Shown: one piece after another, positions 18,338 through 29,133 of the stretch
Layout of the letters: every line of letters starts with the position of its first letter
Position numbering within the stretch: the stretch's first letter is position 1
Origin: Cohnella herbarum
GTDB lineage: Bacteria > Bacillota > Bacilli > Paenibacillales > Paenibacillaceae
Length of the DNA: 64,000 nt
Assembly: GCF_012849095.1 (NCBI RefSeq)
Contig: NZ_CP051680.1
Location: forward strand, 62,001-126,000
Direction of reading: 5' to 3'
Notes under the pieces: model-generated
Told to the model about the DNA's origin: nothing
The model's input: the letters and a program-made list of their open reading frames with translations, nothing else
The model's database searches: none
Made by a program: the position numbers and the translations under genes

Positions 18338-18599
18338 CCGTGCTAGAGTAGCCTATTCGGCTAAAAATTCGCCGATTTAAACCGACCCAGCCGGGCTAAA
18401 GCGTCCCAACCAGTTCCTCCCCCGCTCAATAGCGGGAAGAGCGCCAGCCTGCCCTCCCCCGCTAACCCCCGCGCAAAAAGCCGGGGGTTGTTTGCATTTT
18501 CAGTCATGCCTGCCTATCGACGGCATATAGATAATTAGTGAATTGTAAAGGGCCCGATCGAAACAAATCGAGCCCTTATGCCGAAAGGAGGACTTCGTC
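18338..18599. other. Intergenic stretch before spoVID with three hairpins
   Basis: Contains CCCGC/GCGGG (18421-18436); a strong AACCCCCG (18464-18471) with CGGGGGTT (18482-18489) followed by GTTTGCATTTT, possibly a terminator; and an imperfect AAGGGCCCGAT/ATCGAGCCCTT (18548-18577) just before the spoVID ribosome site. A weak sigma-E-like CATATAGAT at 18524 lies 76 bases before the start codon. No gene seen. Confidence 0.5.
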
Positions 18600-19832
18600 G
18601 TGACGGACCAGTTGAACGGGCTACGATTCGATATTTACGAACGTGTGCATCTGCCTGACGATGTAGCCGCGATCGAAGAGTTGGAAGAAATCGAATTAGT
18701 GCCCCATATGCAGGCGCTGCCCCAGGACGATCAAGTGTTGTTGAGAGGTCATTTGTTATTGTCGGGAATTTATCGGTCCCAGGATTCCGCGGGCGTATCC
18801 CAATTGGAGCACTGGATACCGGTGGAGATCTCGTTGCCTCTGAACCGTATCCAGAGCGTCGAGGAGCTTGCGGTGGAAATCGATAATTTCGATGTAGACT
18901 TGCTTACGACGCGATCGCTAAACGTAACGGGCGTGCTGGCGCTGAGAGGATTACAAGTTCAATCGGCTCAAAGCCCGATTTGGCGGGACGACAGTTTCAC
19001 GGTCGTTCATCAAGCCGAGCAGGAAACCGAGGAGCAACAAGCGAGTTACCGACAAGACCGTGACCTGTATGAAGTAGTGAGCTCGGAGGACCTGTCGGCC
19101 GACGATTACGCATCCGAGTCAGAGACGGAGCTGATCGAACAGGATCGGGAGGATGCTTGGGGGCTTCAGTCCGAGACGGATGCAATCGCTCTAGAGACGT
19201 CTGCTCAGAAGGAAAATAATTGGTTGTCCATGTTTCAGAATTTAGAAGAGTCGCGGAAAGAAGAATCGATTGATTTCAATCCGGAATTTCAGTCGGAGAA
19301 CAAGCCGATCGAGGAATCCTCTTGGGGAGACGTGACAAAGGAACGGTTGGTCGAAGACGTGCTTCTTCAGGAATCCAGCTTTGGATTCGCTTCCGAACCG
19401 ATCATCGAACCGGAAGATAAGCCTGATGTGAAAGTAGCATTGGGAGGAAAGGCTTTGGATGCCGTGCAAGCGCAATCCCAATCCCAATCCCAATCCCAAT
19501 TCGGGGTCGGACTTCTGTCCCAATTGGGCGATAAGGGCGCGAAACGGGAAGCGGAGCTTCGTATTCTAGAGGCAGCCCAAGCCGAGGAAAAAGCGCAGCA
19601 GGCTAGCCAGTCCGCTCAGAGTTCGGGCGACGAGTTGGAATGGACGCGGTTGTTCTTGAATAATGGCGCGCAGGCGCAATCCTTCCGCAAGGTGAAAATG
19701 TGCATCGTCCAGCGCGAAGAAACGCTCGACCTGATCGCCAACAGATACAATGTGCAGCCGAGGGAACTTCAGTTGTACAATCGCCTAAACGAACCTTACT
19801 TATCGGAAGGGCAAGTGTTGTATATTCCATAG
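18600..19832 (+). CDS. spoVID: Stage VI sporulation protein D, spore coat encasement factor
   Basis: 410 residues, GTG start with AAAGGAGG 8 bases before. The N-terminal domain (1-~120: LRFDIYERVHLP, GHLLLSGIY, HWIPVEISLP) matches the SpoVID beta-domain. The middle is an acidic, Gln/Glu/Ser-rich low-complexity region, including a QSQSQSQSQ run coded by CAATCC hexamers at 19473-19502. The C-terminus is a LysM domain (~365-410: CIVQREETLDLIANRYNV). SpoVID bridges the coat to the spore and works with SafA, also in this window. Position after hemL is conserved in Bacillus. Confidence 0.9.
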   Translation: MTDQLNGLRFDIYERVHLPDDVAAIEELEEIELVPHMQALPQDDQVLLRGHLLLSGIYRSQDSAGVSQLEHWIPVEISLPLNRIQSVEELAVEIDNFDVDLLTTRSLNVTGVLALRGLQVQSAQSPIWRDDSFTVVHQAEQETEEQQASYRQDRDLYEVVSSEDLSADDYASESETELIEQDREDAWGLQSETDAIALETSAQKENNWLSMFQNLEESRKEESIDFNPEFQSENKPIEESSWGDVTKERLVEDVLLQESSFGFASEPIIEPEDKPDVKVALGGKALDAVQAQSQSQSQSQFGVGLLSQLGDKGAKREAELRILEAAQAEEKAQQASQSAQSSGDELEWTRLFLNNGAQAQSFRKVKMCIVQREETLDLIANRYNVQPRELQLYNRLNEPYLSEGQVLYIP

Positions 19833-19976
19833 GATCGTCCATAATCGATGTTTAAGCTGAACCTCGTATCGTTTCGACGGGGTTCGGCTTTTCCGTATTT
19901 TCAACGAAAACGCATTGTTTGGCATAAGGACCGGGACGAGCTTCAGTATAACAAACGGCATCGGATTTCGTCCGTA

Positions 19977-20005
19977 TTGACTCTCCTTCGGACGGCGGGT
20001 AGAAT
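19977..20005 (+). promoter_or_regulatory. Sigma-A promoter of T-box-valS
   Basis: TTGACT (19977-19982), 17-base spacer, TAGAAT (20000-20005); transcription would start near 20012, just before Stem I of the T-box. Confidence 0.75.
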
Positions 20006-20011
20006 AGGTAA

Positions 20012-20292
20012 GAAAGACACGGATAGGGAAGAGTACGGGTTAAACCCTTCAGAGAGCGGAACCGCTGTTAATTAGCGCTGCGAGGTTCCGCAGGACAACT
20101 AACCGCTACCAGTCGCCCTGGAGTTTCCTGCTTGAACGGACGTCCAATTCGGGACTTTCCTATAGAGCCGGACGGTAGCAACCGTTATTTTGCAACGAGT
20201 GCCGTTGCGGCGAGAGATGCCCAGCGGAACGAAGGTGGTACCACGGAAGTTTACCTTTCGTCCTTTGCGACGGGAGGTTTTTGTGTTTTTTT
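20012..20292 (+). ncRNA. T-box leader (tRNA-Val sensing) of valS
   Basis: Landmarks in order: loop-E AGTA (20032-20035); the AGAGAG motif; distal Stem I GCGGAACC/GGTTCCGC; closing pair AGGG 20025-20028 with CCCT 20116-20119. Just inside lies GTC (20112-20114) followed by a purine, which I read as the valine specifier. T-box AAGGTGGTACCACGG at 20231-20245, with T as the variable base, complementary to discriminator A73. Terminator ACCTTTCGTC 20252-20261 with GACGGGAGGT 20268-20277 plus T run; the antiterminator uses CCTTTCGTCC against GGAACGAAGG. Confidence 0.92.
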
Positions 20293-20362
20293 AAGCAACT
20301 TTACGAGGGAACTCCCTCGGTTAAAGTAGTCGAAATGATGCCTTATGGAGGTTGTGTCTGTC

Positions 20363-23029
20363 ATGTCCGAATCCCAAGAACGCCTTAACGTCGAAATGCC
20401 GACGACTTATGATCCGACCAGCGCGGAACGCAAATGGTATGAGCATTGGTTGAGCAACGGGTATTTTCAAGCGGGACTTCGTCCCGACGCTCCCAAATAT
20501 ACCATCGTTATCCCGCCGCCGAACGTGACCGGAATGCTTCATATCGGCCATGCGCTTGATTTTACTTTGCAGGATATTCTCATCCGATTTAAGAGGATGC
20601 AAGGATACGACGCATTGTGGTTGCCGGGCACCGATCATGCCGGCATCGCAACCCAAACGAAGGTGGAGCAGAAGCTGCGCGAAGAGGGCAAGAGCCGCTA
20701 CGATCTCGGGCGCGAAGCTTTTCTGGAGAAAGTATGGGATTGGAAAGAGCATTATGCGGGTACGATTCGCGAACAGTGGTCGAAAATGGGGCTTAGCCTC
20801 GACTATTCGCGCGAACGTTTCACGTTGGATGAAGGACTGTCCAAAGCCGTACGCGAAGTATTCGTGAGGTTGTACGACAAAGGCCTCATCTACCGCGGCA
20901 AAAGAATCATTAACTGGGATCCCGCGGCACGTACCGCTCTCTCGGATATTGAAGTCGAATATAAAGAAGTGAACGGGCACCTATATCATTTACGTTACCC
21001 TCTGGCAGACGGAAGCGGACATATTACGGTCGCGACGACGAGGCCCGAGACGATGCTAGGCGATACCGCGGTTGCCGTTCATCCGGAGGATGAGCGTTAT
21101 AAACATCTGATCGGCCGAATGATTATGCTTCCGATCGTCAATCGCGAAATTCCGATCATCGGAGACGAGTATGTCGAGAAGGAGTTCGGAAGCGGCGCGG
21201 TTAAGATTACGCCTGCTCATGACCCTAACGATTTCGAAGTCGGCGCGAGGCACGTTCTCCCGCAAATCACGGTTATGGACGAAGGCGGGCGAATGAACGA
21301 GAACGCCGGTCCATACCAAGGGATGGATCGCGCGGATTGCCGCAAAGCGATCGTTAAGGATATGCAGGAGCAAGGAATCTGCATTCAAATCGAAGACCAC
21401 GTTCATCAAGTCGGTCATAGCGAACGTTCAGGCGCGGTCGTCGAGCCGTATTTGTCCACGCAATGGTTCGTGAACATGAAACCCCTTGCCGAGAAGGCGA
21501 TCGAAACGCAGAAATCGGGGCAAGGCGTTAACTTCGTGCCGGATCGCTTCGAGAAAATCTATTTGCACTGGATCGAGAACGTCCGCGACTGGTGTATTTC
21601 CCGTCAGCTATGGTGGGGCCATCGGATTCCGGCTTGGCACCATGAAATCACGGGCGAGATCCATGTAGGCGCCGAAGCACCCGAAGGAGCGGATCAACCG
21701 GATTCTCCTTGGAAGCAAGACAACGATGTCCTGGATACTTGGTTCAGTTCGGCGCTATGGCCGTTCTCCACTTTGGGTTGGCCGGAAGATAGCGAAGATT
21801 TCAAAAATTACTATCCGACCGGGGTTCTCGTAACGGGTTACGATATTATTTATTTCTGGGTCGCCCGGATGATCTTTACCGCGCTCGAATTCACGGATCG
21901 GATCCCTTTCAAGGACGTTCTGATTCATGGTCTTGTCCGCGATGCGGAAGGCCGCAAAATGTCCAAGTCGTTAGGCAACGGGGTCGACCCGCTCGAAGTT
22001 ATCGAGAAGTACGGCGCGGACGCGATGAGATTCATGATTTCCACGGGTAGCACGCCGGGACAGGATTTGCGTTTCCGGTTCGAGAAAGTCGAGCAAGCGC
22101 GGAACTTCGCCAACAAGATTTGGAACGCGTCCCGGTTTGCCCTAATGAACCTGGAAGGCTTCACGTTCGACCGAATCGATCTCGGCGGCGAGCTCTCGAC
22201 CGCGGACCGTTGGATTTTGCATCGGTTCAACGAAACCGCCCGCGACATCACGCGGTTAATGGAAAACTACGAGTTCGGAGAAACCGGACGATTGCTCTAT
22301 AACTTTATCTGGGACGACTTATGCGACTGGTATATCGAGTTCTCGAAGCTTACGCTTTACGGGGACAATCCGGCCGCCAAACAAAGCACGCAATCCGTAT
22401 TGGCTTACGTGCTTGATCGTACGTTACGCTTGCTGCACCCGTTTATGCCGTACCTTTCCGAAGAAATCTGGCAGCATCTGCCTCACGAGCCGGGAGAGAC
22501 GATCATGCTGTCCGCATGGCCGGAGTATCGCGCCGACTTCGAAGCGGCGAACTCGCTTAAGGAAATGGAGCTGTTGATGGAAGCGATTCGGGCGGTACGC
22601 AACGTGCGTGCGGAAGTAAACGTATCGCCGGGCAAGAAAATCGAGCTGCTGCTTAAACCGACGGGAGAAGCGGAAGAAGGGATTTTCCTCCGGAACGAGA
22701 TTTACGTGCAACGCTTCTGCAACACTTCTTCTTATACGCTGGATAGGGCATTAACCCCTCCGGACAAAGCGATGACCGCTATCATTACGGGCGCGGAGCT
22801 CTTTTTCCCGCTAGCGGGCCTTATCGATATCGCTCAAGAGATCGCTCGGTTGAACAAAGAGGTCGACAATCTCAACGCGGAAGTGGATCGCGTGGAGAAG
22901 AAGCTTTCCAATGAAGGTTACATCGCCAAAGCGCCGGCTCACGTTGTCGAGCAAGAACGAGCCAAAGGCCAAGATTACAAGGATAAACGGGATAAAGTAC
23001 TCGTAAGAATCGCGGAGCTGCAAGGATGA
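20363..23029 (+). CDS. valS: Valyl-tRNA synthetase
   Basis: 888 residues, class I. HIGH signature HIGHALD, KMSKS signature KMSKSLGNG, editing (CP1) domain between, anticodon domain, and the C-terminal coiled-coil (~820-888: [22 protein letters not shown]) typical of ValRS. ATG 20363 is favoured: GGAGG lies 11 bases upstream, whereas the in-frame ATG at 20345 overlaps that SD. Controlled by the T-box immediately upstream. folC starts 18 bases after its stop, so both probably respond to valine-tRNA charging. Confidence 0.97.
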   Translation: MSESQERLNVEMPTTYDPTSAERKWYEHWLSNGYFQAGLRPDAPKYTIVIPPPNVTGMLHIGHALDFTLQDILIRFKRMQGYDALWLPGTDHAGIATQTKVEQKLREEGKSRYDLGREAFLEKVWDWKEHYAGTIREQWSKMGLSLDYSRERFTLDEGLSKAVREVFVRLYDKGLIYRGKRIINWDPAARTALSDIEVEYKEVNGHLYHLRYPLADGSGHITVATTRPETMLGDTAVAVHPEDERYKHLIGRMIMLPIVNREIPIIGDEYVEKEFGSGAVKITPAHDPNDFEVGARHVLPQITVMDEGGRMNENAGPYQGMDRADCRKAIVKDMQEQGICIQIEDHVHQVGHSERSGAVVEPYLSTQWFVNMKPLAEKAIETQKSGQGVNFVPDRFEKIYLHWIENVRDWCISRQLWWGHRIPAWHHEITGEIHVGAEAPEGADQPDSPWKQDNDVLDTWFSSALWPFSTLGWPEDSEDFKNYYPTGVLVTGYDIIYFWVARMIFTALEFTDRIPFKDVLIHGLVRDAEGRKMSKSLGNGVDPLEVIEKYGADAMRFMISTGSTPGQDLRFRFEKVEQARNFANKIWNASRFALMNLEGFTFDRIDLGGELSTADRWILHRFNETARDITRLMENYEFGETGRLLYNFIWDDLCDWYIEFSKLTLYGDNPAAKQSTQSVLAYVLDRTLRLLHPFMPYLSEEIWQHLPHEPGETIMLSAWPEYRADFEAANSLKEMELLMEAIRAVRNVRAEVNVSPGKKIELLLKPTGEAEEGIFLRNEIYVQRFCNTSSYTLDRALTPPDKAMTAIITGAELFFPLAGLIDIAQEIARLNKEVDNLNAEVDRVEKKLSNEGYIAKAPAHVVEQERAKGQDYKDKRDKVLVRIAELQG

Positions 23030-23047
23030 AGAAGGGAGATGAGCAGC

Positions 23048-24436
23048 ATGGTTAACGACGACTCCTCCCTACCGGCGGCGTATCGGACTGCGGAGGAAGC
23101 GATGGCTTGGATTACGGGCCTCACTTCCTTCGGAATTCGTCCGGGTCTTGAACGGATTTCCCGGCTAATGGAGAGCTTGAATAACCCGCAGCGTAGACTG
23201 AAGTTTATTCATGTCGCCGGAACGAACGGTAAAGGCTCGGTTTGCGCCTACTTAACGAGCGTACTCAGGCAGAGCGGATATGACGTAGGGACATTCACTT
23301 CGCCCTATCTCACTTCTTATTCCAATCGCCTTCAATATAATGGGCAAGATATAGCAGACGAAGATTTGATACGGCTCGTCAATCTCATGAAACCTCTCGC
23401 GGAGGAAATGGCTCTAAGCGAATGGGGCTCTCCGACGATGTTCGAGGTTACGACGGCTTTGGCTTTGCTCTATTACGGAACGGTAACCTTTCCCGATTTC
23501 GTCGTATGGGAGACGGGACTCGGCGGGCGGTTGGACGTGACGAATATCGTAACGCCGATCGTCAGCGTCATTACGAACGTGGGCCATGATCATATGGACG
23601 TGCTCGGACCGACGATATCCGATATTACTCGGGAAAAAGCCGGAATTATTAAATCCGGCGTTCCCGTCGTTTCCGCCGTTTCGCAAGCGGAAGCGATCGA
23701 CATCGTCAGGGAAACCGCCCGGGCTCGCAAAGCGACTTTATATTTGCGGGGAGACGAATTTTCTTACGAGACGTTAGCCGTTGCGGAAAATGAGCAAAAG
23801 TTTTCTTTTCAAGGACCGTTCCGTGCTTTACAATCTTTAACGGTGAAGATGAACGGAGCGCATCAGATCCAGAACGCCGCCACGGCGGTGATGACCTTGG
23901 AAGTGCTTAGACAGTATTACGCGGTTATCGTGGACGACGAGAACTTAGCTGCCGGACTGGAGAACACGGTTTGGCCGGGCAGGCTGGAGATGGTGTCCCG
24001 CAATCCGCGTATTCTGCTCGACGGCGCGCATAATCCCGAAGGAATGGAAGCGCTGAGCCAAGCTCTTCGGGATATTTACGAGTTTGACCGATTAAATGTG
24101 ATGATGGCGATGATGCCGAATAAGAATCATGAGCAATCCTTGCGGCATATACTACCAATGGTGGATACGCTTGTGATCACGGAACCCGATTTTCATAAAA
24201 AAATGAACGCTGCCGACCTGGCCGACGTCGCGAATCGTCTGCGCACGGAGCTCGGAAGGCCGCGGAATATCATTGTGGAGCCGAATTGGAAACGAGCGTT
24301 GGAGCTTCTGAAGGAAGCTTCCGCGTCTTCATCCCAAGACGAGAACGCGTTAAACGTGATTACGGGCACTCTGTATTTGATTGCCGACGTCCGTTCGTGG
24401 CTGCTCCATGGAACGAAATCTGAAAAAGGCTGGTGA
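23048..24436 (+). CDS. folC: Bifunctional folylpolyglutamate synthase / dihydrofolate synthase
   Basis: 462 residues of the Mur-ligase superfamily. P-loop [51 protein letters not shown]-terminal [10 protein letters not shown]. Adds glutamates to folate in the cytosol. ATG 23048 is preferred over 23039 because AAGGGAG abuts the latter and sits 9 bases from the former. The valS-folC order is as in Bacillus; the next gene, murC, overlaps its 3' end. Confidence 0.95.
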   Translation: MVNDDSSLPAAYRTAEEAMAWITGLTSFGIRPGLERISRLMESLNNPQRRLKFIHVAGTNGKGSVCAYLTSVLRQSGYDVGTFTSPYLTSYSNRLQYNGQDIADEDLIRLVNLMKPLAEEMALSEWGSPTMFEVTTALALLYYGTVTFPDFVVWETGLGGRLDVTNIVTPIVSVITNVGHDHMDVLGPTISDITREKAGIIKSGVPVVSAVSQAEAIDIVRETARARKATLYLRGDEFSYETLAVAENEQKFSFQGPFRALQSLTVKMNGAHQIQNAATAVMTLEVLRQYYAVIVDDENLAAGLENTVWPGRLEMVSRNPRILLDGAHNPEGMEALSQALRDIYEFDRLNVMMAMMPNKNHEQSLRHILPMVDTLVITEPDFHKKMNAADLADVANRLRTELGRPRNIIVEPNWKRALELLKEASASSSQDENALNVITGTLYLIADVRSWLLHGTKSEKGW

Positions 24437-25826
24437 AGCGTTGTTGCGGACCGCTGAGCACGTGCATTTTATCGGTATCGGAGGATATGGGATGAGCGCC
24501 ATCGCCCGGGTCATGCTGGAGATGGGTTATCAAGTGTCCGGTTCCGATGTGGTACGCCAGGAGTTGACTGACAAGCTGGCTGCCAAAGGAGCACAAATTT
24601 ATATAGGTCACGAACCGGAGCATGTTCGGGGAGCCGATCTGGTTGTTTATTCGACGGCGTTATCGAGGGATAACGTCGAACGTCAGGAAGCGGAACAATT
24701 AAACATTCCGATTCTTCATCGCGCGCAAATGTTGGCGCGTCTTCTTAACTCCCGCACGGGAATCGCCGTTGCGGGCGCGCATGGCAAAACGACGACTTCT
24801 TCCATGATCGCATTGGTTATGGAAAACTGCGGATTGGATCCCACGTATATTATCGGCGGGGAAATCGTGAACGTCGGCACGAACGCGAAAGCGGGCAAAA
24901 GCAAATTCGTAGTGGCCGAAGCGGACGAGAGCGATGGTTCGTTCCTGCAGTACGAATCCGCGGTCAGCGTCGTGTTGAACATCGAAGCGGATCATTTGGA
25001 AAATTACGACGGCGATTTCAATAAGCTGAAAGAAGCTTATGTTTCGTTCCTGCGCAATACGAAACCGGATGGCTGCGCAGTCGTCTGCGCCGACGACGAG
25101 AACATCCGGGAATTGCTTCCGCTGGTTACAGCCCAGCGGGTTATTACGTACGGAGTGCAATCCGCGGAAGCGGAATACAAGGCCACGGATATTCAACTCG
25201 GGGATCGATGCGCTACGTTCACGGTTAATCGCGGAGACGAAGTGCTCGGTTCGGTAACCTTATCGGTCCCGGGTAAGCATAACGTATACAACGCGCTTGC
25301 TACGCTGATCGTTTGTCTGGAAGCGGGAGCTCCGTTCGAATCGATCGCGGCGGCGATTCGGGAATTTCGCGGCGCCAAACGCCGTTTTCAAGTGCTCGGA
25401 GAAGTGAAGGACATGCTGGTCATCGACGACTATGCCCATCACCCGACCGAAATCGAAGCCACGATTCAAGCTGCTAAAGCAACGGGTAAGCGGATCATCG
25501 CCGTGTTCCAGCCTCAACGTTACACGCGGACGTTTTTCTTGCTTGATGCCTTTAGCAGAGCTTTCGCGGATGCGGACGAGGTCATTATCACCGATATCTA
25601 CTCGCCGGCAGGGGAGCAGAGAATCGAAGGAGTCAACTCGCACAAGCTAGTCGAGCTGATTTCTCAGAACAGCAACGCCAACGTCGCTTACGTTCCGACC
25701 AAAGAAGAAGTTCGCGACCGATTGGCGGAAAGCGTAGTTCCGGGAGATCTGGTACTCACGATGGGCGCGGGCGACATCTGGAAGACGGCCGTGGAATTGG
25801 CGACGATTTTACGTGAACGCGAATAG
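24408..25826 (+). CDS. murC: UDP-N-acetylmuramate-L-alanine ligase
   Basis: 472 residues from ATG 24408. N-terminal UDP-binding [18 protein letters not shown]-loop [13 protein letters not shown], then [19 protein letters not shown] and FQPQRYTRT, all MurC signatures. Adds the first amino acid to the peptidoglycan stem peptide. Start is uncertain: ATG 24408 overlaps folC by 29 bases with no SD, while TTG at 24441/24444 follows GGTGA closely and gives an N-terminus nearer the usual MurC start. folC-murC adjacency differs from B. subtilis. Followed by a terminator. Confidence 0.95.
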   Translation: MERNLKKAGEALLRTAEHVHFIGIGGYGMSAIARVMLEMGYQVSGSDVVRQELTDKLAAKGAQIYIGHEPEHVRGADLVVYSTALSRDNVERQEAEQLNIPILHRAQMLARLLNSRTGIAVAGAHGKTTTSSMIALVMENCGLDPTYIIGGEIVNVGTNAKAGKSKFVVAEADESDGSFLQYESAVSVVLNIEADHLENYDGDFNKLKEAYVSFLRNTKPDGCAVVCADDENIRELLPLVTAQRVITYGVQSAEAEYKATDIQLGDRCATFTVNRGDEVLGSVTLSVPGKHNVYNALATLIVCLEAGAPFESIAAAIREFRGAKRRFQVLGEVKDMLVIDDYAHHPTEIEATIQAAKATGKRIIAVFQPQRYTRTFFLLDAFSRAFADADEVIITDIYSPAGEQRIEGVNSHKLVELISQNSNANVAYVPTKEEVRDRLAESVVPGDLVLTMGAGDIWKTAVELATILRERE

Positions 25827-25871
25827 ACATTCGCGCTAACAGGGCGGGGATTGTCCGCTCAGCTAATGGAG

Positions 25872-25905
25872 ACAGCCTTCGGGAAACCGGAGGCTGTTAC
25901 TTTTT
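25872..25905 (+). terminator. Terminator after murC
   Basis: ACAGCCT (25872-25878) pairs with AGGCTGT (25891-25897), then TTTTT at 25901-25905. Confidence 0.88.
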
Positions 25906-25972
25906 GCGATCATAATTCTCTCGCGTCTCTCATATTCTAATTACTAGATTGAGGGACAAGGGGAGACGCAGC

Positions 25973-27274
25973 ATGCAATCAAAAGCAAGGATGACCATCC
26001 GTTTCGAACCGCCTGCCAAGCCGAAAGAGCCGACCCGGCGCGCTTTGCAGCCGATTGAGGTTATTGAGAACGTTGAAGCGGACAAGGATGACCAAGCCGT
26101 CGAGGAAATTTTTACGACATGGAATAGCCCGTATCAAGACGATATACATGCGTTGGAAGAAATCATTCGCAAATCGGAAACCCAAAACGAGGTTCATTCT
26201 CCCACCGTTCACTTGACCCACCCGGCGATACCGGTTATGAACGAGCGGAAAGCCCGAATTCCCGAGCTTACTCGCAAGGTGATCCCGAATAACGAGTTAG
26301 CAGACGAGCTCTGGAGCAGGGAGTTGTCGGATGACGAGGAGGATCAGCGGGCAACGGGGTGGTATAACCGTTCTGCGCTCGTCCGTGAAGAGACGCCCTC
26401 CTGGGGCAGGGTGATTGCCTCCGTTGTCGCGGCGGTGGCTACGGGGGCTCTGTTCGGATATATGGTATTAAGTTTGTTCACGGGAGAACCGTTGTTTCCG
26501 GGGAAATCCGGAACGGCGTCGCAGCAGCCTTCCCAGGCTACCTCAGCTCTGCCGAACGCGGAGAAAGGGGGCACCGGGATGCCTGCGGCATCCGTTCAAG
26601 CCCCCGCCGAATCCGCCGCGGTTACTAGCGGCGAGACTGAGCCTTCTATGCCGGCAAGTACAGCACGATTAGACGCGGACGTCTATTACATGCTTCAATA
26701 TGGCGTGTTTCAAAGCAAAGAAAGCATGGAAATCGCGGTTACGCAGTTACAGGACAAAGGGCTTGCTTTCGCAACGGAGATCGACGACGGGTATCGCGTT
26801 TATGTGGGCGCGGCAAGGTCGCGAGACGAAGCGGAGTTGCTAGCGGCGCAGATGCCGGAAACCGAGATTTATATTAAAGCTGTAGGCGGGGAAGCGCTGG
26901 AGGTCTCTTCCGCGGTGCTTTCTCAGGAGGGTGTCGCTTTCATGAACGCGAGCGCGGACTTGACCCGGAAGCTGGCGCAGCTGTCGGGAATCGGATTGCA
27001 AGACAAGCAGCCCGGCAAACTGACTTCCGTCGAATTATCCGATCTTCAGGAAGTTCATCAGCGCTATTTGAACACGATATCCTCTGCCGATAAGTTGGAT
27101 AATAAAGCAACCGAAGATGGAAAAACGATCGTAGAGGCGCTGAACTCCGCTATTCTGTCGATGGCGGAATATAATCGTAAACCTTCTCGGTATCAATTAT
27201 GGAGCGTCCAATCGGCAGCGATGAAAGCACTGTTGGCGGATCGGCATATGCGTTCCGTTTTGCAGCCGGAATAG
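25973..27274 (+). CDS. Membrane-anchored SPOR-domain protein
   Basis: 433 residues from ATG 25973 (AGGGGAG 7 bases upstream). Cytoplasmic acidic N-terminus (~1-140), one membrane helix (~145-168, VIASVVAAVATGALFGYMVL), a Ser/Ala/Pro linker, then a SPOR domain (~235-305: YYMLQYGVFQSKESMEIAV, YRVYVGAARSRDEA), which in other proteins binds denuded septal peptidoglycan. C-terminal ~120 residues are helical and unassigned. Type II topology suggests a divisome or sporulation-septum protein. Bracketed by terminators; neighbours are murC and DUF4321/maf. Confidence 0.85.
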   Translation: MQSKARMTIRFEPPAKPKEPTRRALQPIEVIENVEADKDDQAVEEIFTTWNSPYQDDIHALEEIIRKSETQNEVHSPTVHLTHPAIPVMNERKARIPELTRKVIPNNELADELWSRELSDDEEDQRATGWYNRSALVREETPSWGRVIASVVAAVATGALFGYMVLSLFTGEPLFPGKSGTASQQPSQATSALPNAEKGGTGMPAASVQAPAESAAVTSGETEPSMPASTARLDADVYYMLQYGVFQSKESMEIAVTQLQDKGLAFATEIDDGYRVYVGAARSRDEAELLAAQMPETEIYIKAVGGEALEVSSAVLSQEGVAFMNASADLTRKLAQLSGIGLQDKQPGKLTSVELSDLQEVHQRYLNTISSADKLDNKATEDGKTIVEALNSAILSMAEYNRKPSRYQLWSVQSAAMKALLADRHMRSVLQPE

Positions 27275-27317
27275 AGGAATAAACGGATCAATCCCGGATA
27301 ACGGGACTTTAGAACGG

Positions 27318-27350
27318 GACAGCCTGCAACCTTGGGGCTGTCTTTGTTTT
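27318..27350 (+). terminator. Terminator after the SPOR gene
   Basis: GACAGCC (27318-27324) pairs with GGCTGTC (27336-27342), followed by TTTGTTTT. Confidence 0.85.
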
Positions 27351-27424
27351 ATGCATTGTGTCGCTTGTCCGGGAAACGTATAATGAAAAGACGGGTGTCA
27401 AAAAATGGTGGGAGACGGGGAAAT

Positions 27425-27667
27425 ATGAAGAAAAACGGATGGATTTTATTGCTGTTCATTTTCTTGGGATTGCTTGCCGGAGCATTGGTAGCCGTATGGC
27501 TAAAGGAGGTTCCGGGGCTCACCTTTTTGACTCGTGCGATTAAAGTCAACTGGTCTCCGGCGGCGGATTTGTCGGTGATCCAGTACAGCTTGAATTTAAA
27601 CGTTAACTTTAGCCTCTTAAGCGTGATAGGAGCAATCGTCGCGATATGGCTATATCGCAAAATGTAA
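27425..27667 (+). CDS. Small membrane protein, DUF4321-like
   Basis: 80 residues with two hydrophobic helices (5-27 and 57-77) and a short loop between (LKEVPGLTFLTRAIKVNW). Resembles DUF4321 proteins, which often precede maf and radC in Paenibacillaceae. ATG 27425 is chosen since GGGG(AAAT) precedes it and the longer frame from 27332 starts inside the terminator. Function unknown; likely co-transcribed with maf. Confidence 0.75.
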   Translation: MKKNGWILLLFIFLGLLAGALVAVWLKEVPGLTFLTRAIKVNWSPAADLSVIQYSLNLNVNFSLLSVIGAIVAIWLYRKM

Positions 27668-27687
27668 TGCGAAAGGAAGATTTACGT

Positions 27688-28299
27688 ATGCTTTCCGGAT
27701 CGACAGATCGCTTCAATCTTATCCTTGCTTCCGCTTCGCCGCGCAGGCAAGAATTAATAGCATTGCTGGGGTTGCCCGTACGGGTAGTGCCAAGCCGGGT
27801 CGACGAAGATACGCCGGAGGACTGGTCTCCAGAGCAGATCGTAGAGGGACTTTCCTTACGCAAGGCGAATGCCGTAAAAGAACAATTAACCGAATCGGTA
27901 GATGAATCGTCTATTATTGTAGGCAGCGATACGATTGTTGTTTTGAATGGCAAGGCGATGGGAAAACCTAGAGACGAGCAAGATGCAAGGGAGATGCTTG
28001 AGCAGCTTTCCGGTCAGGTGCACGAAGTATATACCGGAGTGTCTTGCATTCGAATTTTCGACGGGAAGACGGCTACCGCGCACCGCGTGACGAGAGTCAA
28101 GATGAGAAGCTTGACCGGCGAACAAATCTCAAGGTACGTCGCAACAGGCGAGCCGTTGGACAAGGCCGGCTCTTATGGCATCCAAGAGATCGGTTCGTTG
28201 CTGATCGATTCTATCGAAGGCGATTATTTCAATGTCGTCGGTTTGCCCGTTTCTCTGCTAGCCGTCATGTTGGAGCCATTCGGGATCACCTTGCCTTGA
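27688..28299 (+). CDS. maf: Maf-family nucleotide pyrophosphatase
   Basis: 203 residues. N-terminal signature LILASASPRRQELI, then VGSDTIVVLNG and DKAGSYGIQ motifs of the Maf/HAM1-like fold. Hydrolyses dTTP/UTP and modified pyrimidine nucleotides; in Bacillus overexpression blocks septation. ATG 27688 with AAAGGAAG 9 bases before; a frame open from 27646 overlaps the previous gene. Sits upstream of radC-mreBCD, the conserved order. Confidence 0.95.
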   Translation: MLSGSTDRFNLILASASPRRQELIALLGLPVRVVPSRVDEDTPEDWSPEQIVEGLSLRKANAVKEQLTESVDESSIIVGSDTIVVLNGKAMGKPRDEQDAREMLEQLSGQVHEVYTGVSCIRIFDGKTATAHRVTRVKMRSLTGEQISRYVATGEPLDKAGSYGIQEIGSLLIDSIEGDYFNVVGLPVSLLAVMLEPFGITLP

Positions 28300-28358
28300 A
28301 CCTTGAAGTATGAAGCCACTTCCGCGGCCGACGCGGCATTCGAAAGCAGGTTATCGCC

Positions 28359-29048
28359 GTGGAACAACGATCCTTCCGTTTGCGCGAGATTCCGTCAGAG
28401 GAACGACCGCGGGAACGCATGCAGCAGTTCGGAGCAGAGGCGCTCAGCCATGCGGAATTACTCGCGATTCTTCTCCGTACGGGTACTTCCAATGAGTCCG
28501 CGATTCACTTAGCTCAACGCATATTAAATGAATGCGGCGGATTACGCAAGCTGGCGGAGACGAAGTGGGACGAGCTGACGCAAATTCACGGGATCGGTCC
28601 CGCGAAGGCGCTTCAGCTTCAAGCCTCTCTTGAGTTCGGACGGCGCGTTGCCCGCTCCAGATTGCCGGAAACGGTCAAGATTACTTGTCCGCAAGATGCG
28701 GCGGATCTTCTGATGGAAGAGCTCAGACATCACAAGGAGGAGCATTTCGTCTGTTTGTTTCTCAATACCAAGAATCAAGTTATTGGCCGTCAGACGTTGT
28801 CTATCGGCAGCTTGAACGCTTCCATCGTCCATCCGAGAGAAGTGTTCAAAGCGGCCATTAGGCGCAGCAGCGCCTCGATTCTGTGCGCTCATAATCACCC
28901 GAGCGGCGATCCAACGCCGAGCGCAGAGGACCTTCAGCTAACGAAGCGGTTGGGAGAAGCCGGACAATTGATGGGAATCGAACTTCTCGATCATTTGGTA
29001 ATCGGTGACAATCGCTTTATAAGTTTGAAGGAGATGGGTTGCTTGTAA
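28359..29048 (+). CDS. radC: RadC/YsxA-family protein (JAB/MPN metalloprotease fold)
   Basis: 229 residues. N-terminal helix-hairpin-helix (~45-75: [12 protein letters not shown]) and a C-terminal JAMM domain with [15 protein letters not shown] (His-x-His...Asp zinc ligands). GTG start at 28359 preceded by AGGTT; B. subtilis homologues share the SFRLREIP start. Despite the name a DNA repair role is not established. Precedes mreB as in Bacillus. Confidence 0.95.
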   Translation: MEQRSFRLREIPSEERPRERMQQFGAEALSHAELLAILLRTGTSNESAIHLAQRILNECGGLRKLAETKWDELTQIHGIGPAKALQLQASLEFGRRVARSRLPETVKITCPQDAADLLMEELRHHKEEHFVCLFLNTKNQVIGRQTLSIGSLNASIVHPREVFKAAIRRSSASILCAHNHPSGDPTPSAEDLQLTKRLGEAGQLMGIELLDHLVIGDNRFISLKEMGCL

Positions 29049-29054
29049 TATAAT
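29025..29054 (+). promoter_or_regulatory. Probable promoter of mreBCD
   Basis: TTGAAG (29025-29030), 18-base spacer, TATAAT (29049-29054), overlapping the end of radC. Confidence 0.6.
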
Positions 29055-29133
29055 AAAGAGGATTGTCCCGACGACTGATACGCAGTTTGGAGCGTCAACA
29101 AGAGCAGTCGCGGTCAAAGCAGGAGGTAGCGGA

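Noticed and set aside
17928..18380. Open frames of 104-136 codons on both strands over the 51-bp array
   Set aside because: The period is a multiple of three and the unit happens to lack stops in several frames; no ribosome sites and no protein-like composition.
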